Notes: generated by a model not told the origin, from the letters alone. A stretch of 64,000 nt of DNA from Sclerotiophoma versabilis (GCA_012274445.1 JAAROD010000090.1:744001-808000); one strand, 5' to 3'; shown: positions 1 to 11,472, counted from the stretch's first letter. Numbers and translations are program-made.

Positions 1-1774
1 GACGGAAGGCGGCCTACTTATACACCTCCAGATACCTCCAGCTATCATCTCTAACTACTCGTCGTACCACACTACTACGTCAATGATCGAGCTTTTTTGA
101 CAATCGGAACACATCGTCAAGCGTAGACCAACGATCGGCTTGCCATGCCATCTTCACGACCCCTTGGAGATCTATGCCCCGACAGAGACGAGCGACTTCG
201 CTAACCCTTTGCAGCAGATGAAGATATCACTGCGGATTGACCCCGTTCTAGGTACCGAAGGTTCTCTGAGTAACGACGTCGACAGCAACCAATTGCATTG
301 ATCTAAGGGTCGTAGCATGTGGAAATGCAGACGCCGCTAGAGTGCACATGGGCAAATACAAAGGCCTATAAGACGTCAGAGTGCTCTGTGCCTAGTAGAT
401 CGGTGCACCGAGTGGATCCATTTGTATGTCCAGATTGCGCTAGGATCTTGCATACTGGGACCTTGGGAAATCTGGAGGACAGCCTGCATGGGAATTGATG
501 ATTCGCTGGGCGTGATTGTTGTGCAGACCGTATGCTTTCAGGCTTAATTCATCGCTCGCCTGCCTTGTTACAGTATACGATAGCGGCCGAATCTATGGGG
601 AGCAGTGAGTGCTCATGGACGTTGTAGTGTACTTTGGAGTACATGATGTCACCCTGATGCAGGAATCGTGACTTCGTGACGACGCGTTACGCGATTAGCG
701 CGACTGACGGGTTGGTTCCAAAAACCAACCCTCAGTCCACTACCCCCTTTCGCGCCAATGGTTTATCCGCGCTCGAACAAGCGGTTGGCGTGCAGTTTGG
801 CTATAGATTCGAATTTTGAGAAACGTCACGACAAATTGCAACCAGGCATCCCCTGACTTGAATTATTCTGACGTCTGGATCGTCTGCAAATCCAACCCAC
901 GGCAGTTATATGACAAGCGATATGCAGCCCATGATGGCTCACTGGGTTCATGCCAAGATTTAGGCCGTTAGGCCAACTGACAAAGAACAAACATACAACG
1001 CATACTGCATGATTTCAAACACGATCACGATCGGCAAAGAGTGGTGTATAATATTGTGCTTCTTGAGAGCTAAGTCTATTCGTCTAAACTGAGTGGGTAT
1101 CTTCTGATCCTATTGTTCCTCTTGAAAAGTGCCATCACTAGGCAGGAACCGCCTGAGCCGTATTGTGCCGTGTCACAGCACGCCCATCGTCTCACTCAGA
1201 CATGATGACTCCTCCACCGAACACGGGTCGTCATCCACATGTCTAGGCAGCGACGCTCAAGCCGGGAACTCCTCCGTGCGAGCCGATAGCTCAAGCACGA
1301 TATTGATCCAAAGCGTGCATCAAGCCACCTAAGACGCCCTTCCGCCCTTTTAATCCTTCCATGCGTGAACCAGAGTCCTAGGGCTAAGCTTTGTTGGACC
1401 ATGAAGCACCACTTGCAGAATAACTTAGTCGAGGTCTCTCAAGGGTGCGTTCACTGCTACGAATCCTAGCTCAGTATATCCCACGCCTCCAGTTGGCTGC
1501 CAGAGTCATCATCGCCCGAGTGTTGTTTGTTAGGTAAGTGATTGCTGTAACCAGGGTGGTTTTATAAGCAAACGCTGATCATGCGCGAGGTGTTGAGTGG
1601 AATGAACGTGTCGCTGGTAGCAGACACAGAGCACCAGGCGAGTGCCAGCTTTTGTGGTAGTCATAATGCGTAACTTCGTAATGATTTCAATCTCATAGGA
1701 ATGAACGATTGAGAGGAGAGAAGAGAGCATAACATGAAGGGGAGATGTGCTTTGAAGACATGAAAGGGAAACCA
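1..1774. other. intergenic, no supported gene
   Basis: No open frame here has codon use or motifs I can support; the two longest candidates (60-80 codons near 1129-1402) overlap each other on opposite strands. The only clear structure is a hairpin at 703-736, listed separately. Confidence 0.6.
703..736. repeat. inverted repeat (hairpin)
   Basis: Left arm 709-717 (GGGTTGGTT) pairs perfectly with right arm 723-731 (AACCAACCC) around a 5-nt loop. Pairing continues for five more pairs (703-707 with 732-736) past a single bulged base at 708. It lies in non-coding sequence about 1 kb from the nearest gene. It could be a transcription terminator, a remnant of a small inverted-repeat element, or chance. 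Confidence 0.6.
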
Positions 1775-2143
1775 TCATGGATATCCGAAGTCATCATAGC
1801 CGTCGAAAAGGTCTGTGACCACCTTCATCATGGGCTCAAAGAGGCTCACTTCGTCGCCTGGCTCGCCACCAAAGACGCGAAGCTGGTGAGACTCTACTGC
1901 CTGAGCTCTCTCCTGCTCAAATCGAAGTCGGTTCTGCCATGCGAAATATGTCTGGTGCCAGTGGTTTGCGGGAACATGTGCGATGGGCGCATACGATGGC
2001 TGATAAGGAGTGACGATTGTTGAGTGCGAAGATAGGGTATCGATCGAATTACTCCGAATATGCTGGATGTTTTGACTTGTGTTGCTGCCGTCCCGATGGC
2101 GAGGACGACTCCTTGTCCGCTTCCTGTTGTGGCGTTTTCCCAT
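1775..2143 (-). CDS. small basic N-terminal protein, unknown function
   Basis: A 122-residue single-exon protein. The reading frame stays open upstream of 2143, but I chose the ATG at 2143 because it begins a strongly basic head (MGKRHNRKRTRSRPRHRD) that looks like a genuine N-terminus and resembles a nuclear or nucleolar localisation signal. The middle is Ser/Thr/Pro-rich. The C-terminal half (about residues 60-100) has a hydrophilic helix-forming stretch with FAWQNRLRFEQERAQ, and the tail is acidic and aromatic (DLFDGYDDFGYP). No signal peptide, membrane segment or catalytic motif is visible. I do not recognise a characterised family; I infer a small nuclear protein from composition only. 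Confidence 0.6.
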   Translation of the reverse strand: MGKRHNRKRTRSRPRHRDGSNTSQNIQHIRSNSIDTLSSHSTIVTPYQPSYAPIAHVPANHWHQTYFAWQNRLRFEQERAQAVESHQLRVFGGEPGDEVSLFEPMMKVVTDLFDGYDDFGYP

Positions 2144-3657
2144 TATGTGGTGTGTTATTGTTTTTTTTAGATGTGTGAATAGATGCAGAAAGATGAAATG
2201 CGAGGTACAAGAGGCAACGAAAAGTCGCCTCGCAGAGCGAAGACTCCTGATGTTGGAGTGATGGACAGGAGACAGCCTCAACTTATATATACGGGTGGAT
2301 ACGGAAGACGCAATTACTTCGCGATGCCAGATCATGCCTACAACAGTCAGGAGGCTGCAGTGACTCAGACACCACAATGGTGCAAGACAGGAAATGCTGG
2401 CGTGACAGATCCGCTTCCGGTCCGTGTCGGCGCATGATTCGTCAGAATGATGAGTGATGTGGCGAAGCCGATACCGCTCCCTCAGAGAGTCAGAACATCA
2501 ACACCAGCCCAACTTAACTTTCGCCCGAAATTGATCTTGTTTCGACTCACAACGATGACAGTTTCGCGCTTTGTGACGGAAGGGCGCATCTAAGATGTTG
2601 AGGCAGCGACACAACCTTTGGCCCTGAAGTCCTTCTGTGCAGCCTCAAGTTCTTCTCGCACGTTCCATGGCGTCGTATGGGTCATCGACAATTGACTGAT
2701 GTCAGTTACCAAACACCGGAACACGTCGACTCAGGCTTCACCTGCTTGTTTCTAGGGCTTCTACCACATTCTGTAATGACTGCACACCTTGCGGCTTTGT
2801 TACAGGGTGCTCAAAGAAGAGATGGAATGCTGCCTGATAGGGTCACAGGGCGTTGTCAAGTTGTTGCACGGTGCTCCTTGATACCTAGATGGGCAGCTGT
2901 CAATCCAGCACAGTCAACGAACGACCTTGACCCACGTCAAACCTGGATCTACGGGTGACTGCCTCCAGGATGCTCCACCCTGATCACGATGGGAGACTCA
3001 CAAAGGCACGTGGTGTCTGACGCCTGGAGACGGCGTTCGAGGCGGCCAAATGGCAGTTCATGCAAGCATCAAAGTTCGTGATTGACACGATTTTGGGCAT
3101 GATGTCCGAGTCTACGCAAGGCTGCCGTTCCTACGACGCGCTAGCAATGTCATCGCGGGTGCCATCACATACGCGCCCGCACGTGCTCACGTGCAAAAGC
3201 CTCTGACTTCTGTCATGCATCTGCCTACCATCCCATCGAGGTCACATGAATTGCGATTGAACCAAATCTGAAAGTCTCAGGCAGGAGAGGCAGACGTCAT
3301 TGTAGAGGTCGGAGGTTGATCATTTTGTTTCGCCGACACGTCTAAGCCGGCTCTCCACCATGTGTATCCGGATCTTAGTTTAGTAACGAGCAACCACTCT
3401 CATCAGTCGGAACCAAGTCAAAACGCGTAAGCTGGACTATTCTCTGCTACGCAAAGCGTCATTTGTATCAGGAAGACCCCGCCATAGGCTTGAGATCGCC
3501 GCTGCTGCGACTTTACTGCATCTTGGGGGCGGTGCTGCGTACCGAGTTCCGCTAAAAGTGGCTGGTTAAGTATGGGAAATCCTCCTTTCTCGATGTTTCC
3601 GTAACCCCATCGATATCTCTTCCCTCCGTTATCTTAGTTCACCTCAACCGGTTTACA
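2144..3657. other. intergenic, no supported gene
   Basis: No coding frame with recognisable features. This is the upstream region of the cytochrome b561-like gene that starts at 3658. A pyrimidine-rich stretch precedes that ATG (about 3590-3640), as is common in fungal promoters. Confidence 0.6.
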
Positions 3658-4558
3658 ATGACATTCAGAACCGGAGCAGCGTTACTGGCATTAGGTGATA
3701 TACTGCAAGATGCAGAATTCCTTACACTCACTTACAACCTCATAGCAGCTACAACGGTTTCCGCACAGTATGGTCCTGGTGGTCGATATGGTCCAGGTGA
3801 ATCGATCAACAACGGCAATGGCAACAATGACGGTGAAAGTTTTGGGAGTGGGCGAGGCGGCCCATCGCAGTCCTTTATCGACAGCCGGCAAAAGGTCCTC
3901 ATCACACACGGCGTTCTAGCATCACTAGCCTTCGTCGTATTTTTTCCTGCCGGCAGCATTCTCATCCGTCTGGGCTCCTTCCGTGGCGCATGGCTCATCC
4001 ATGGCCTGTTCCAGCTCTTCACATATTTGGTCTATACAGTGGCGGTCGGCATCGGTATCTGGCTGACCCAACAGGCCCCTGCTCAAATTGACTTGCTGCA
4101 TAGCTACCATCCCATCATTGGCCTCATTTTGTTCGCGTTGTTGTTCTTTCAGCCTATCATGGGATACATCCATCACTTGAGGTACAAGAAGTACCAGCGC
4201 CGCACACTGTGGTCTTACGGACACTTGTGGCTCGGACGAATCGCGATCACATTGGGTATGATCAATGGAGGGCTTGGTCTGCTTCTTGCATACGACGCGC
4301 CTTTAGGTTTCGCGCCTAGTCAAGGCCAGGTTATTGCTTACGGCGTCGTTGCAGCTATCATGTGGTTGCTCTATGTCGCTGCAGCTATCGTTGGCGAGCG
4401 GAGGAGGGCAATTTCTGGAAAGAAGATTGGCAACGAGGCTGGAGACGAGGCATCCCCAGCTCGTCCGCTAGCTCCCCACAAAGAGCGCTATGGGTGTGTT
4501 AACAACGGCAATCATAAAAACAGTCATGCTAACTCAAGACAGCTATCGCTACGAATAG
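3658..4558 (+). CDS. cytochrome b561-like membrane protein
   Basis: Proposed exons 3658-3694, 3746-4493 and 4543-4558 give 266 residues. Removing the in-frame 51-nt segment 3695-3745 turns the N-terminus into a clean signal peptide ending ATTVSAQ. Removing 4494-4542 (donor GTGTGT, branch GCTAAC, acceptor CAG) ends the protein shortly after the last helix instead of adding a long unrelated tail. After a Gly-rich linker come five hydrophobic helices. Four candidate haem-ligand histidines lie in ITHG, LIHG, SYHP and YGHLW, as expected of the two-haem b561 fold. Family members move electrons across membranes, often to ascorbate or ferric iron; the substrate here is unknown. Without the introns the frame would run to 4707 (349 residues). 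Confidence 0.8.
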
Positions 4559-5037
4559 AATGTCGAAACGATGTGGCAGTGTTTGTTGGGGCAGTCATTA
4601 GCCCCCCAAGCGATATATTCGCAATGGATGTGGGCAAGATAAGCTATACCTCACTAAACTTGAAAGTGCTTCCAAACGTTGTGGTAGAAGTGGGAGCTAG
4701 CGAATAGTACGCAGAGTTTCCTGACTCCTATTTACAAAACCAGCCAGAGGCGCTTGCACGTGGTATCTTCAAATCATGCATAACAAAAACATGGAGAAAT
4801 GGCTACCCAATCATGCGCGATTGCTGTTGTTGACGCTAAACCCCACATAACATGGAGAATGATTCTTGGCTGCCCTTTTCGGACTCAATCTGTGCGCATG
4901 TACTGTGTGCAATCGACGCATCACATAATGTTCTGGCCGCGTCGCTTCGGGAGGCACGCCGATCTCGCGAGCACGTTTATTTTCTTCAAGTCTGAGTCTA
5001 CCTCCCTCGGCGATCGAACAAACTCCAGGTACAAGTC

Positions 5038-6318
5038 GTGATGGGAAAGCCCAAACTTAGCTTGCAAGTACCGGCTAATCACACCATTACGCTCAACTCC
5101 GCGGAAGGCGCTCAAGACTCATTCCTCCATGGGCAAATATCGTTCAACAACGTATCACAACAATGCGATATTCAAATAATATTTGCAAGAGTCGGACGAT
5201 TGGAGCGAGGGAGAGAGACAAAGAATGACACAGCGTCAAAGAAGCTTATGAGTGAGCTCGGTCTCAAGGGCTCTCAGAAAGAGCAAAAACGGGAAGAATT
5301 CGATTATGAGACTGCGGAAAAGCTGTATGGATGTTCGATACGTCTACCTCAAGGAGCAGCTGGATCAAAGCCCGCTAAATGCGACTTCGACTTGCAAATG
5401 CCTTCATATCTGCCTGCAACAGCAGCGCTACCGTCGGTCAATATCTCGTACGCCATCTTTGCAACATGCGTCTTGCCAAACGGCAAGATCTTGCAGGCAA
5501 GCCAAGACTTACGCATCATTCGCAAACACGCTGAGCGTATATGTCTTGAGCCATCTCGAACTGTGTCATTCCCAGAAACATCATTCGCTGTTAAAGCCAG
5601 CTTCGACCCACCAGAGCACGGCTCCAAACACGTTACCATCCCAACCACTCTGCAACTCAACGGCCTCAAGCTACCTATCACAAGCTCAATGCGTATAACC
5701 GAGACACGCTGGCTAGTCCCCAGAGAGGTGAAATGGGAGCTGGAAGAGACGGCCGTTATAATCACCGGCATCCCAGACGCCACAGGCCACCTCCCCATGT
5801 CAAGCACGCAGCGCATCTGTAAAAAGCGCAAACTCGCCATCGGCAAACAAAAACTTAAACTAAAATACCCCTTCACACGGCGTGGAAACACACCAATCCG
5901 CATCCTCTCCTCCGGCACAGGCATGTCGATTCCCCTCCCCGTCACAGCACCCAGCGACGTCTCGCTCGGCGACACCACCGCCCTCTCCGTCGCGGGCGCA
6001 CACATCCTACACACGATTCAGGCCGCCGAAGCACCTCTCGACCCGCATCTGCCCCGCAGCAGGTTCGCCGTGCACATCGAGTACAAACTGCATATCTGGC
6101 TGCGCATTGGAGAAGACGTCTTCGACGCGGCATCCGGGGATCTGGTGAACCGGAAAATGGATGAGATGGCGTATACGATCGTGTGTCCGCTTACCACAGC
6201 TCAAAGCGCACATGCTCCGCAGACGGGGTGTGGTGAGGAGACGCCGCCCATGGTGCCACCAAGCTATGATGGCGTCTGGGAACGACCGCCGCCGGAGTAT
6301 ACGATGTCGGGTGTATGA
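5038..6318 (+). CDS. arrestin-related trafficking adaptor (ART-like)
   Basis: A single-exon protein of 426 residues (or 425 from the second ATG at 5041). The N-terminal half has the beta-rich arrestin-like pattern: HTITLNSAEGAQDSFLHGQI, then YGCSIRLP and a C2-like continuation. The C-terminal half fits an arrestin C-domain, and no membrane segment is present. The extreme C-terminus carries two PPxY motifs, PPSY and PPEY. In alpha-arrestins of this kind PPxY motifs recruit the HECT ubiquitin ligase Rsp5/NEDD4 to plasma-membrane transporters for endocytosis. That role is inferred from fold plus motifs; the cargo cannot be told. Nutrient transporters in the same window (FTR1, the APC permease) are only neighbours. 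Confidence 0.75.
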   Translation: MMGKPKLSLQVPANHTITLNSAEGAQDSFLHGQISFNNVSQQCDIQIIFARVGRLERGRETKNDTASKKLMSELGLKGSQKEQKREEFDYETAEKLYGCSIRLPQGAAGSKPAKCDFDLQMPSYLPATAALPSVNISYAIFATCVLPNGKILQASQDLRIIRKHAERICLEPSRTVSFPETSFAVKASFDPPEHGSKHVTIPTTLQLNGLKLPITSSMRITETRWLVPREVKWELEETAVIITGIPDATGHLPMSSTQRICKKRKLAIGKQKLKLKYPFTRRGNTPIRILSSGTGMSIPLPVTAPSDVSLGDTTALSVAGAHILHTIQAAEAPLDPHLPRSRFAVHIEYKLHIWLRIGEDVFDAASGDLVNRKMDEMAYTIVCPLTTAQSAHAPQTGCGEETPPMVPPSYDGVWERPPPEYTMSGV

Positions 6319-6786
6319 CGTCGGGATGTACGACGAACACTTGAGCGCTCCACAGGCCCTGTCGTGATGCCTGGATGTTTTTGAGATGGGCCTACCGCTC
6401 GACAGAGAGGGTTAAGGTTGAAATTGCTTGATAGCCCGTTTTAACGGAGGAATGTCGATTCACACTGTAGCAGTGCCTGAGAAGGTGCTCCAGCGACTGA
6501 TGATCGCGTGGTGGTGCGGGACCACTTAGAAGAAGAAGAAGAAGAAGAAGAAGAACGGAGAGAGCCGGCGGCTTGGACATACCATGTGTTGCCATGCCAT
6601 GCGCCGGATTGAGCATTATGGCCAGGCTGTCTGTGCGACGCAGGGCCATCGGCGCCGTGAGACCAGGATCCGGAGAGTAGAAGTAAGAGGAAGGAGCGAG
6701 CGGTGAGAAAGTTTGATTCCGATAGGAACTACACATCGCCAAGAACATACTATCCAGCTTTCCACCCTCCTTTGGCATACCCTGCC
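6319..6786. other. convergent intergenic spacer with GAA microsatellite
   Basis: Space between the 3' ends of the arrestin-like gene and FET3. It contains an AGA/GAA trinucleotide run at about 6528-6555 and no supported gene. Confidence 0.6.
6528..6555. repeat. (GAA)n microsatellite
   Basis: About nine uninterrupted AGA/GAA units in non-coding DNA. Confidence 0.85.
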
Positions 6787-8652
6787 CTACCTAGCCTTCT
6801 GCCCGCCAACCGGCTTCAGTCCGTACCAGCCAATGACCGCCATGCCCAGGAATGCACTCAGACAACTGAATACCAGTGCCACGATCCCGCGTGCTGTGAA
6901 TCCTGCCGGTAGCTGGCCGGGGCTCTTGTTCTCGCCTGTTAGGTCCAGCAAGTCAACCGTGTTACCTGCCGCATTGCCAGCCACGGGGACGTTGCCGGCT
7001 TTGCACGCATCCCAGTGGTCCTGCGGGATCTTGCCGGCGAGTTGTTTCTGGATCGCCAGAGGCGCTTCGACCAGCGTGATGGCGAGACCAGACGACATGT
7101 GCCATTCAATGTGGCAGTGCTGTGGTGCGTTAGCATAGAGCAGTGGTCAAAGGCTGAGGGGGAGCTTACGAAGAGCCAGATTCCCGGGTTGCTGGACTGG
7201 AAGCGCAGCACCATGTGCCCGTTCGGTCGCACGAGCACGGTGTCTCGACGCATTGGTGTTGGGGCAAACGAGGTTTGAGTTGCGTTGTTCGGATCGAACG
7301 GGCCTGCTTCCTCCTCGGAGCGGGCGGCGACCTGGAAAACATGGCCGTGCATATGGAAGGGGTGCTTTCCGGAGTCGAAGTTGTTGAGGATGATCTCTAC
7401 GACTTGGTTCTGTGCAAGCACAAAAGGGTTGGTGTCATGGCCGTAGATTACGGGATTGGTTGCATTGGCACCGGTGGAGAGGGTTGTGTAGAGTGTGGGG
7501 ACCTTGGGGGCAACATAGGAGATGTCGTTGAAGAAAGCGTAGTTTGCGCCGTCGTCGAGGTTGTCCATCTTCATGTCCAGGACGATCGACTGGTCAACGT
7601 TGGAGAAGATGGCTTCTTTATCGTAAGGGACTAGAGTGAAGTCGTCAAACTCGGCATCAAACGAGTCGATGAGTTTGGCGTCGGGCTTTGGCTTGCTGTC
7701 GTCGTAGACAAGCCATCCAGTAACGTTGGGATTCAGGCTGTCTGGAACAGTGTCGAAGAGATCCTGCAATGTCTTTAGCAGGGTTGTAAAGTGAAGGAAG
7801 CAAGAAACACACCTCATCCATAGAGCCAACAAATGCAAAATTCGAACTCGTGTCGTTCTTTGCGGTAATCAACACGCTGTATCTCTGAGCAGCAGTCATG
7901 TACAACATCTCTGCCTCCGTGGGTTCGGTGTAGATGCCATCAACTTCAACAATACGCATAGTATGGCCCTCGAACCAGACATACTGTCCTGCGAAAGCAC
8001 CGATGTTAATCATACGGAACATGTATGTCTTTCCGGGCTCAATCTTGACAGTGAGGTTCTGTGTATCATTGACCAATGCGGCTTGAGGTACAGGCTCCGC
8101 ACCAGAAGGATTGGCAATGCTGACGAAGCCCGTCATCAGCTTGGGCATCGACTCGTGATACCAGTCTGAAAAGGTGAGAACAATTTCCTCATCATACTGG
8201 TCCTTGAATGGGTTCTCCGGGTCTTTGACGATAAGCGGTCCTCGCAGACCGTCAGGATACTGGGCACGCACGTGACTGTGGTACCAGTATGTGCCTGGCT
8301 GATCGACGGTGAAGTTGTATGTGAAGGACGATCCAGGGAGGATTCCGCATTGATTGACGTCGACGGGTCCATCCATGTGCGTCGTGCCGTTCATGTACAG
8401 CCCGTGGAAGTGTAGACTTGCGCTCTCATTACCCAGGGAGTTCTTGAGGTTGATAATAACTTGGTCGCCCTTGGTCGCGACGATAGGAGGAAGTGGCCAT
8501 TGTCCATTGATACCGATTGTCGGGCGGTTGTACATGCCATCTGGGTTGGCGTGCGTCCATGCTACGTCCCAGTCATACGTGACGGTAGCTGTCCGCACTG
8601 CTGAGATGAGAAAGAAAAGTGGGAGGAGGAAGTTCGACAAAGAGATAGCCAT
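6787..8652 (-). CDS. fet3: FET3-type ferroxidase (multicopper oxidase)
   Basis: Exons 8652-7813, 7763-7170 and 7119-6787 encode 588 residues. Introns are 49 nt (7764-7812) and 50 nt (7120-7169). The protein has a signal peptide, three cupredoxin domains with copper ligands in HFHG, HSH, HPFHMHGH and HCHIEWH, and a C-terminal membrane helix (ARGIVALVFSCLSAFLGMAV). The residue five past the last HCH..H histidine is Leu, the non-ligating axial position found in Fet3. The Glu of NPSGAEP and the Tyr of NYAFF, which match iron-binding residues in yeast Fet3, are both present, favouring ferroxidase over laccase. It oxidises Fe(II) to Fe(III) at the plasma membrane for the divergently transcribed FTR1 permease. 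Four SreA-type sites lie upstream. Confidence 0.95.
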
Positions 8653-8806
8653 GGTGAAGCCGGTAGACCTCGACAGAGGCAGGACAAAGAAGTGGTGAAA
8701 CCTGATACTGCAGGTGTGGAACAGCAACCAGTAACTGATCTTGCTCTCAAGAGCAAAGCTGATCAGATGGTAGAGATAAGATGCTGTCACTCCGACAGAA
8801 GGCGCG

Positions 8807-8815
8807 ATCAGATAA
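8807..8815 (+). promoter_or_regulatory. SreA-type GATA site
   Basis: Exact ATCAGATAA on the plus strand, 155 bp upstream of the FET3 ATG. Confidence 0.75.
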
Positions 8816-8892
8816 GCCCGAGCCGTGGAAAAAGCTTGCACTCGCTACACATAAAATCTCGACTTACCTGTATGGTTAGTAGAGTATTAAGC

Positions 8893-8901
8893 TTATCAGA
8901 T
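8893..8901 (-). promoter_or_regulatory. SreA-type GATA site
   Basis: Exact ATCTGATAA on the minus strand, 241 bp upstream of the FET3 ATG. Confidence 0.75.
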
Positions 8902-9108
8902 GATCTGGAGATAACCCCAAATTGAGAGCCGTCATCGTGCGGGGTTTCTTCGCGATTTGCGTTTCATCTTCACACCACGGAAATCGACACCGCAACTGTC
9001 GCACTACTCCAGTTCCCATAGCTCTTTCTCCGGCGTCAGGCTTCGCATTGATTTGCCAGAAAACGAATGGCTTGCTGTAGCGCAGAAAAGTGTATGATTT
9101 ATCGGCCC

Positions 9109-9117
9109 ATCTGATAA
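9109..9117 (+). promoter_or_regulatory. SreA-type GATA site
   Basis: Exact ATCTGATAA on the plus strand, near the middle of the divergent promoter. Confidence 0.75.
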
Positions 9118-9455
9118 TCTGGACCCCGATCGCCCCAGGTAGAGGGTAAGCGAGCAGCTTGTTTGCGTCCTAAGCCCGCGCTAGTAGGGGTAGCTCGAGG
9201 CTTGAGCAGGATTGGCGCGCTTGGCGGGCCGAAGATCGTGAAATATGTGTGCCTCAGGTGCGGGAATTTGGGTGTAAGTGGCTTCAGGCTGAATTAAAAT
9301 TTGCTGCCCATGTGGTTGTGATTGGTGAGGGTCGGCGACAATGGCTTTGGAAAGGGCCGCGCGCCGAAAGTGCAACGGCTGGTGTCGTCCGAGGGTTTGG
9401 GCGCTTCTTTCGCTTCTGATCAGATTAGATGACCTCTCCTCTGAACATTCTCCTC

Positions 9456-9464
9456 TTATCTGAT
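9456..9464 (-). promoter_or_regulatory. SreA-type GATA site
   Basis: Exact ATCAGATAA on the minus strand, only 43 bp upstream of the FTR1 ATG. Confidence 0.75.
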
Positions 9465-9507
9465 CATCTTTCTCCCACATTGCAAGCAAGTGCTTTGTAG
9501 CGTCAAG

Positions 9508-10757
9508 ATGCCGAACGTTTTTGCTGTGCCTGGTACGCTAGATTAGGCCCTCCTTCCCATCTTTGAGACAGGATCGGTTGTGGTGAGCTCACACTAACAC
9601 TGAGGATAGTCTTCTTCATCTGCTTCCGAGAATGCTTGGAGTGCAGCATCATCGTCTCTGTGTTACTGGCTTTCTTGAAGCAAACACTCGGCCCCGAGCA
9701 CGATGCTGCTGTCCGTAAGAGACTTGTTCGCCAGGTCTGGGCTGGTGTAGGGCTGGGTGTCCTGATCTGTATGATCATCTGCGCTGGTGTGATTGGAACT
9801 TGTTAGTATCCTTGCATTGTTGGTCCAACGCCAGCTGACGCCGTGAAAGTCTATACTGCAGGTAAGAACGCTTTCGAGAAAGCGGAGAACATTTGGGAAG
9901 GCGTCTTTGCGCTGGTTGCCAGTATCATCATCACCATCATGGGTGCTGCGCTGCTACGTGTTAGCAAACTTCAGGACAAATGGAGGAAAAAGATCCGGAA
10001 AGTTCTAGAGGACAAGGACACCAAGCCAGTGGGCGGTCGCTTCAAGAGATGGTCCGAGAAATACGCCATGTTCATCCTGCCCTTCATCACCGTTCTCCGA
10101 GAAGGTATCGAGGCCGTTCTGTTCATCGCAGGTGTGGGCATTGGCCTCCCCGCGACATCAATTCCTCTCGCAGCCATCTGCGGTCTCGGTGCCGGATCAC
10201 TCATTGGTTACCTGATCTACAAGGGCGGCAATAGGACATCCCTCCAGATCTTCTTGGTGGTTTCAACATGCTTCTTGTACCTCGTCGCTGCGGGACTTTT
10301 CTCCAAGGGAGTCTGGAGCCTCGAGCAAAACGCATGGGTCAAGCTTGCCGGCGAGGGAGCTGCTGAGGCCGGTGATGGCCCAGGTAGCTACGACATCCGG
10401 AAGAGCGTGTGGCATGTCAACGTAAGTTGAACTTGGTCTTGATGGAGAACGTGCAATTGCTAACGAGGGTAGTTTGCTTCCCCCCTTGAGAACGGCTCTG
10501 GCGGCTGGGGTATCTTCAACTCGCTGTTCGGGTGGCAGAACAGTGCCACATATGGCTCTGTCATCTCGTATAACCTCTACTGGGTCGCTGTCATGGCAGG
10601 CTTTGCGTTCCTTGCCTGGAGGGAGCGCAACGAGGTAGTCTCTGATGCGCCAGAGGATGTGAGCGAGACATCGAGCAGCCACGCCGAAGTCGAAGGAAAG
10701 AAAGCCAGCGCAGAGGGGTTCGTTGTGGAATCAAATGTAAGGGAGATCCGCGCATAG
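9508..10757 (+). CDS. ftr1: FTR1-type high-affinity iron permease
   Basis: Exons 9508-9532, 9610-9801, 9850-10421 and 10473-10757 give 357 residues. The first exon is only 25 nt, and the introns are 77, 48 and 51 nt with clear branch sites (CTAAC, CTGAC, CTAAC). The protein is a polytopic membrane protein with the two paired iron-translocation motifs of the family: RECLE in the first helix and REGIE in the fourth. It ends with a short charged cytoplasmic tail. FTR1 takes ferric iron directly from the FET3 ferroxidase in the plasma membrane, and its gene is divergent from fet3 here. Length is slightly short of yeast Ftr1 because of a shorter tail. Confidence 0.95.
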
Positions 10758-11472
10758 GTTGATTGAAGACCTTGCTTGGAGCTGCAAGACAGTGGAGGGG
10801 ATGACCACACGTGCTGGGTCGTCAGTGGTGCGACTGTATCATCACGACACTTGAGAATCAAGAATCGAGAATCACAACTGGTACCGTACCTCCCTTCGCG
10901 TCTTATCGTCCGCACGTGATGGTGTTCTATCTTTACACCATTAGCCCTTGCTCAGCCGCAACGAGATGTTCAACACTAGCAACTTCGAAAAAGTGGGCCC
11001 TCATTCCCTTCTGCGACACTACAACAGGGGCGCCGTTATCAATGCACTTCATAATCTCCAGCGCTCCACATCCTCCCGCTCGCAGCGGCCACGAGCTGTC
11101 GGAATGAACGCGTTGACGACCCCCAACGCTCCACTCTGCCTCAACGTGACGATCCGGGGCGAGGACGCACTTCAACACGTTGGAAAACGAATCCACTGTG
11201 GGTAAGGCGTATTCAGCGCTCAAGTACCCACCTGGCATTACTCGCCAACACGATCGAACAGGTCGTAAGCGGCGGGATGAGTTGTGGCTGTGATGTGACA
11301 GAATTGTGCAGTATTGAGTGTATAAGACGAGGGTGGGCTGTTTATGATTTCACCTCTTAGATCGATACCTTGCGCGTTTGACAAGATATTCTTTGATTGA
11401 TTGCTCTCGATTCTCCCTACACCGTCACTATCTCATCGACAGCACCGCCGTCTTACAAGTAACACTCCCACT
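10758..11472. other. intergenic, possible degraded fragment
   Basis: A 101-codon minus-strand frame (10933-11238) and overlapping plus-strand frames exist, but none shows a recognisable family or start. I treat this as promoter of the gene at 11473, with a pyrimidine-rich stretch just before its ATG. Confidence 0.4.

Larger units (their letters stand above)
8653..9507. promoter_or_regulatory. shared divergent promoter of FET3 and FTR1
   Basis: The 855-bp gap between the two start codons carries four complete ATCWGATAA motifs on either strand (8807-8815, 8893-8901, 9109-9117, 9456-9464). ATTGG (CCAAT reverse) boxes lie at 9211-9215 and 9321-9325. In Aspergillus-type fungi ATCWGATAA is the site of the GATA repressor SreA, and CCAAT boxes are used by the CBC/HapX iron regulators. 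Iron-repressed co-expression of both genes is therefore inferred. Confidence 0.85.

Noticed and set aside
4559..4707. C-terminal extension of the b561-like frame to 4707
   Set aside because: It is unlike the family and is removed by a good intron candidate (4494-4542) that gives a stop at 4556-4558.
10933..11238. 101-codon minus-strand frame between FTR1 and the small surface protein
   Set aside because: Opposite-strand frames overlap it, and no family or splice context could be recognised. It may be a fragment of a decayed gene.
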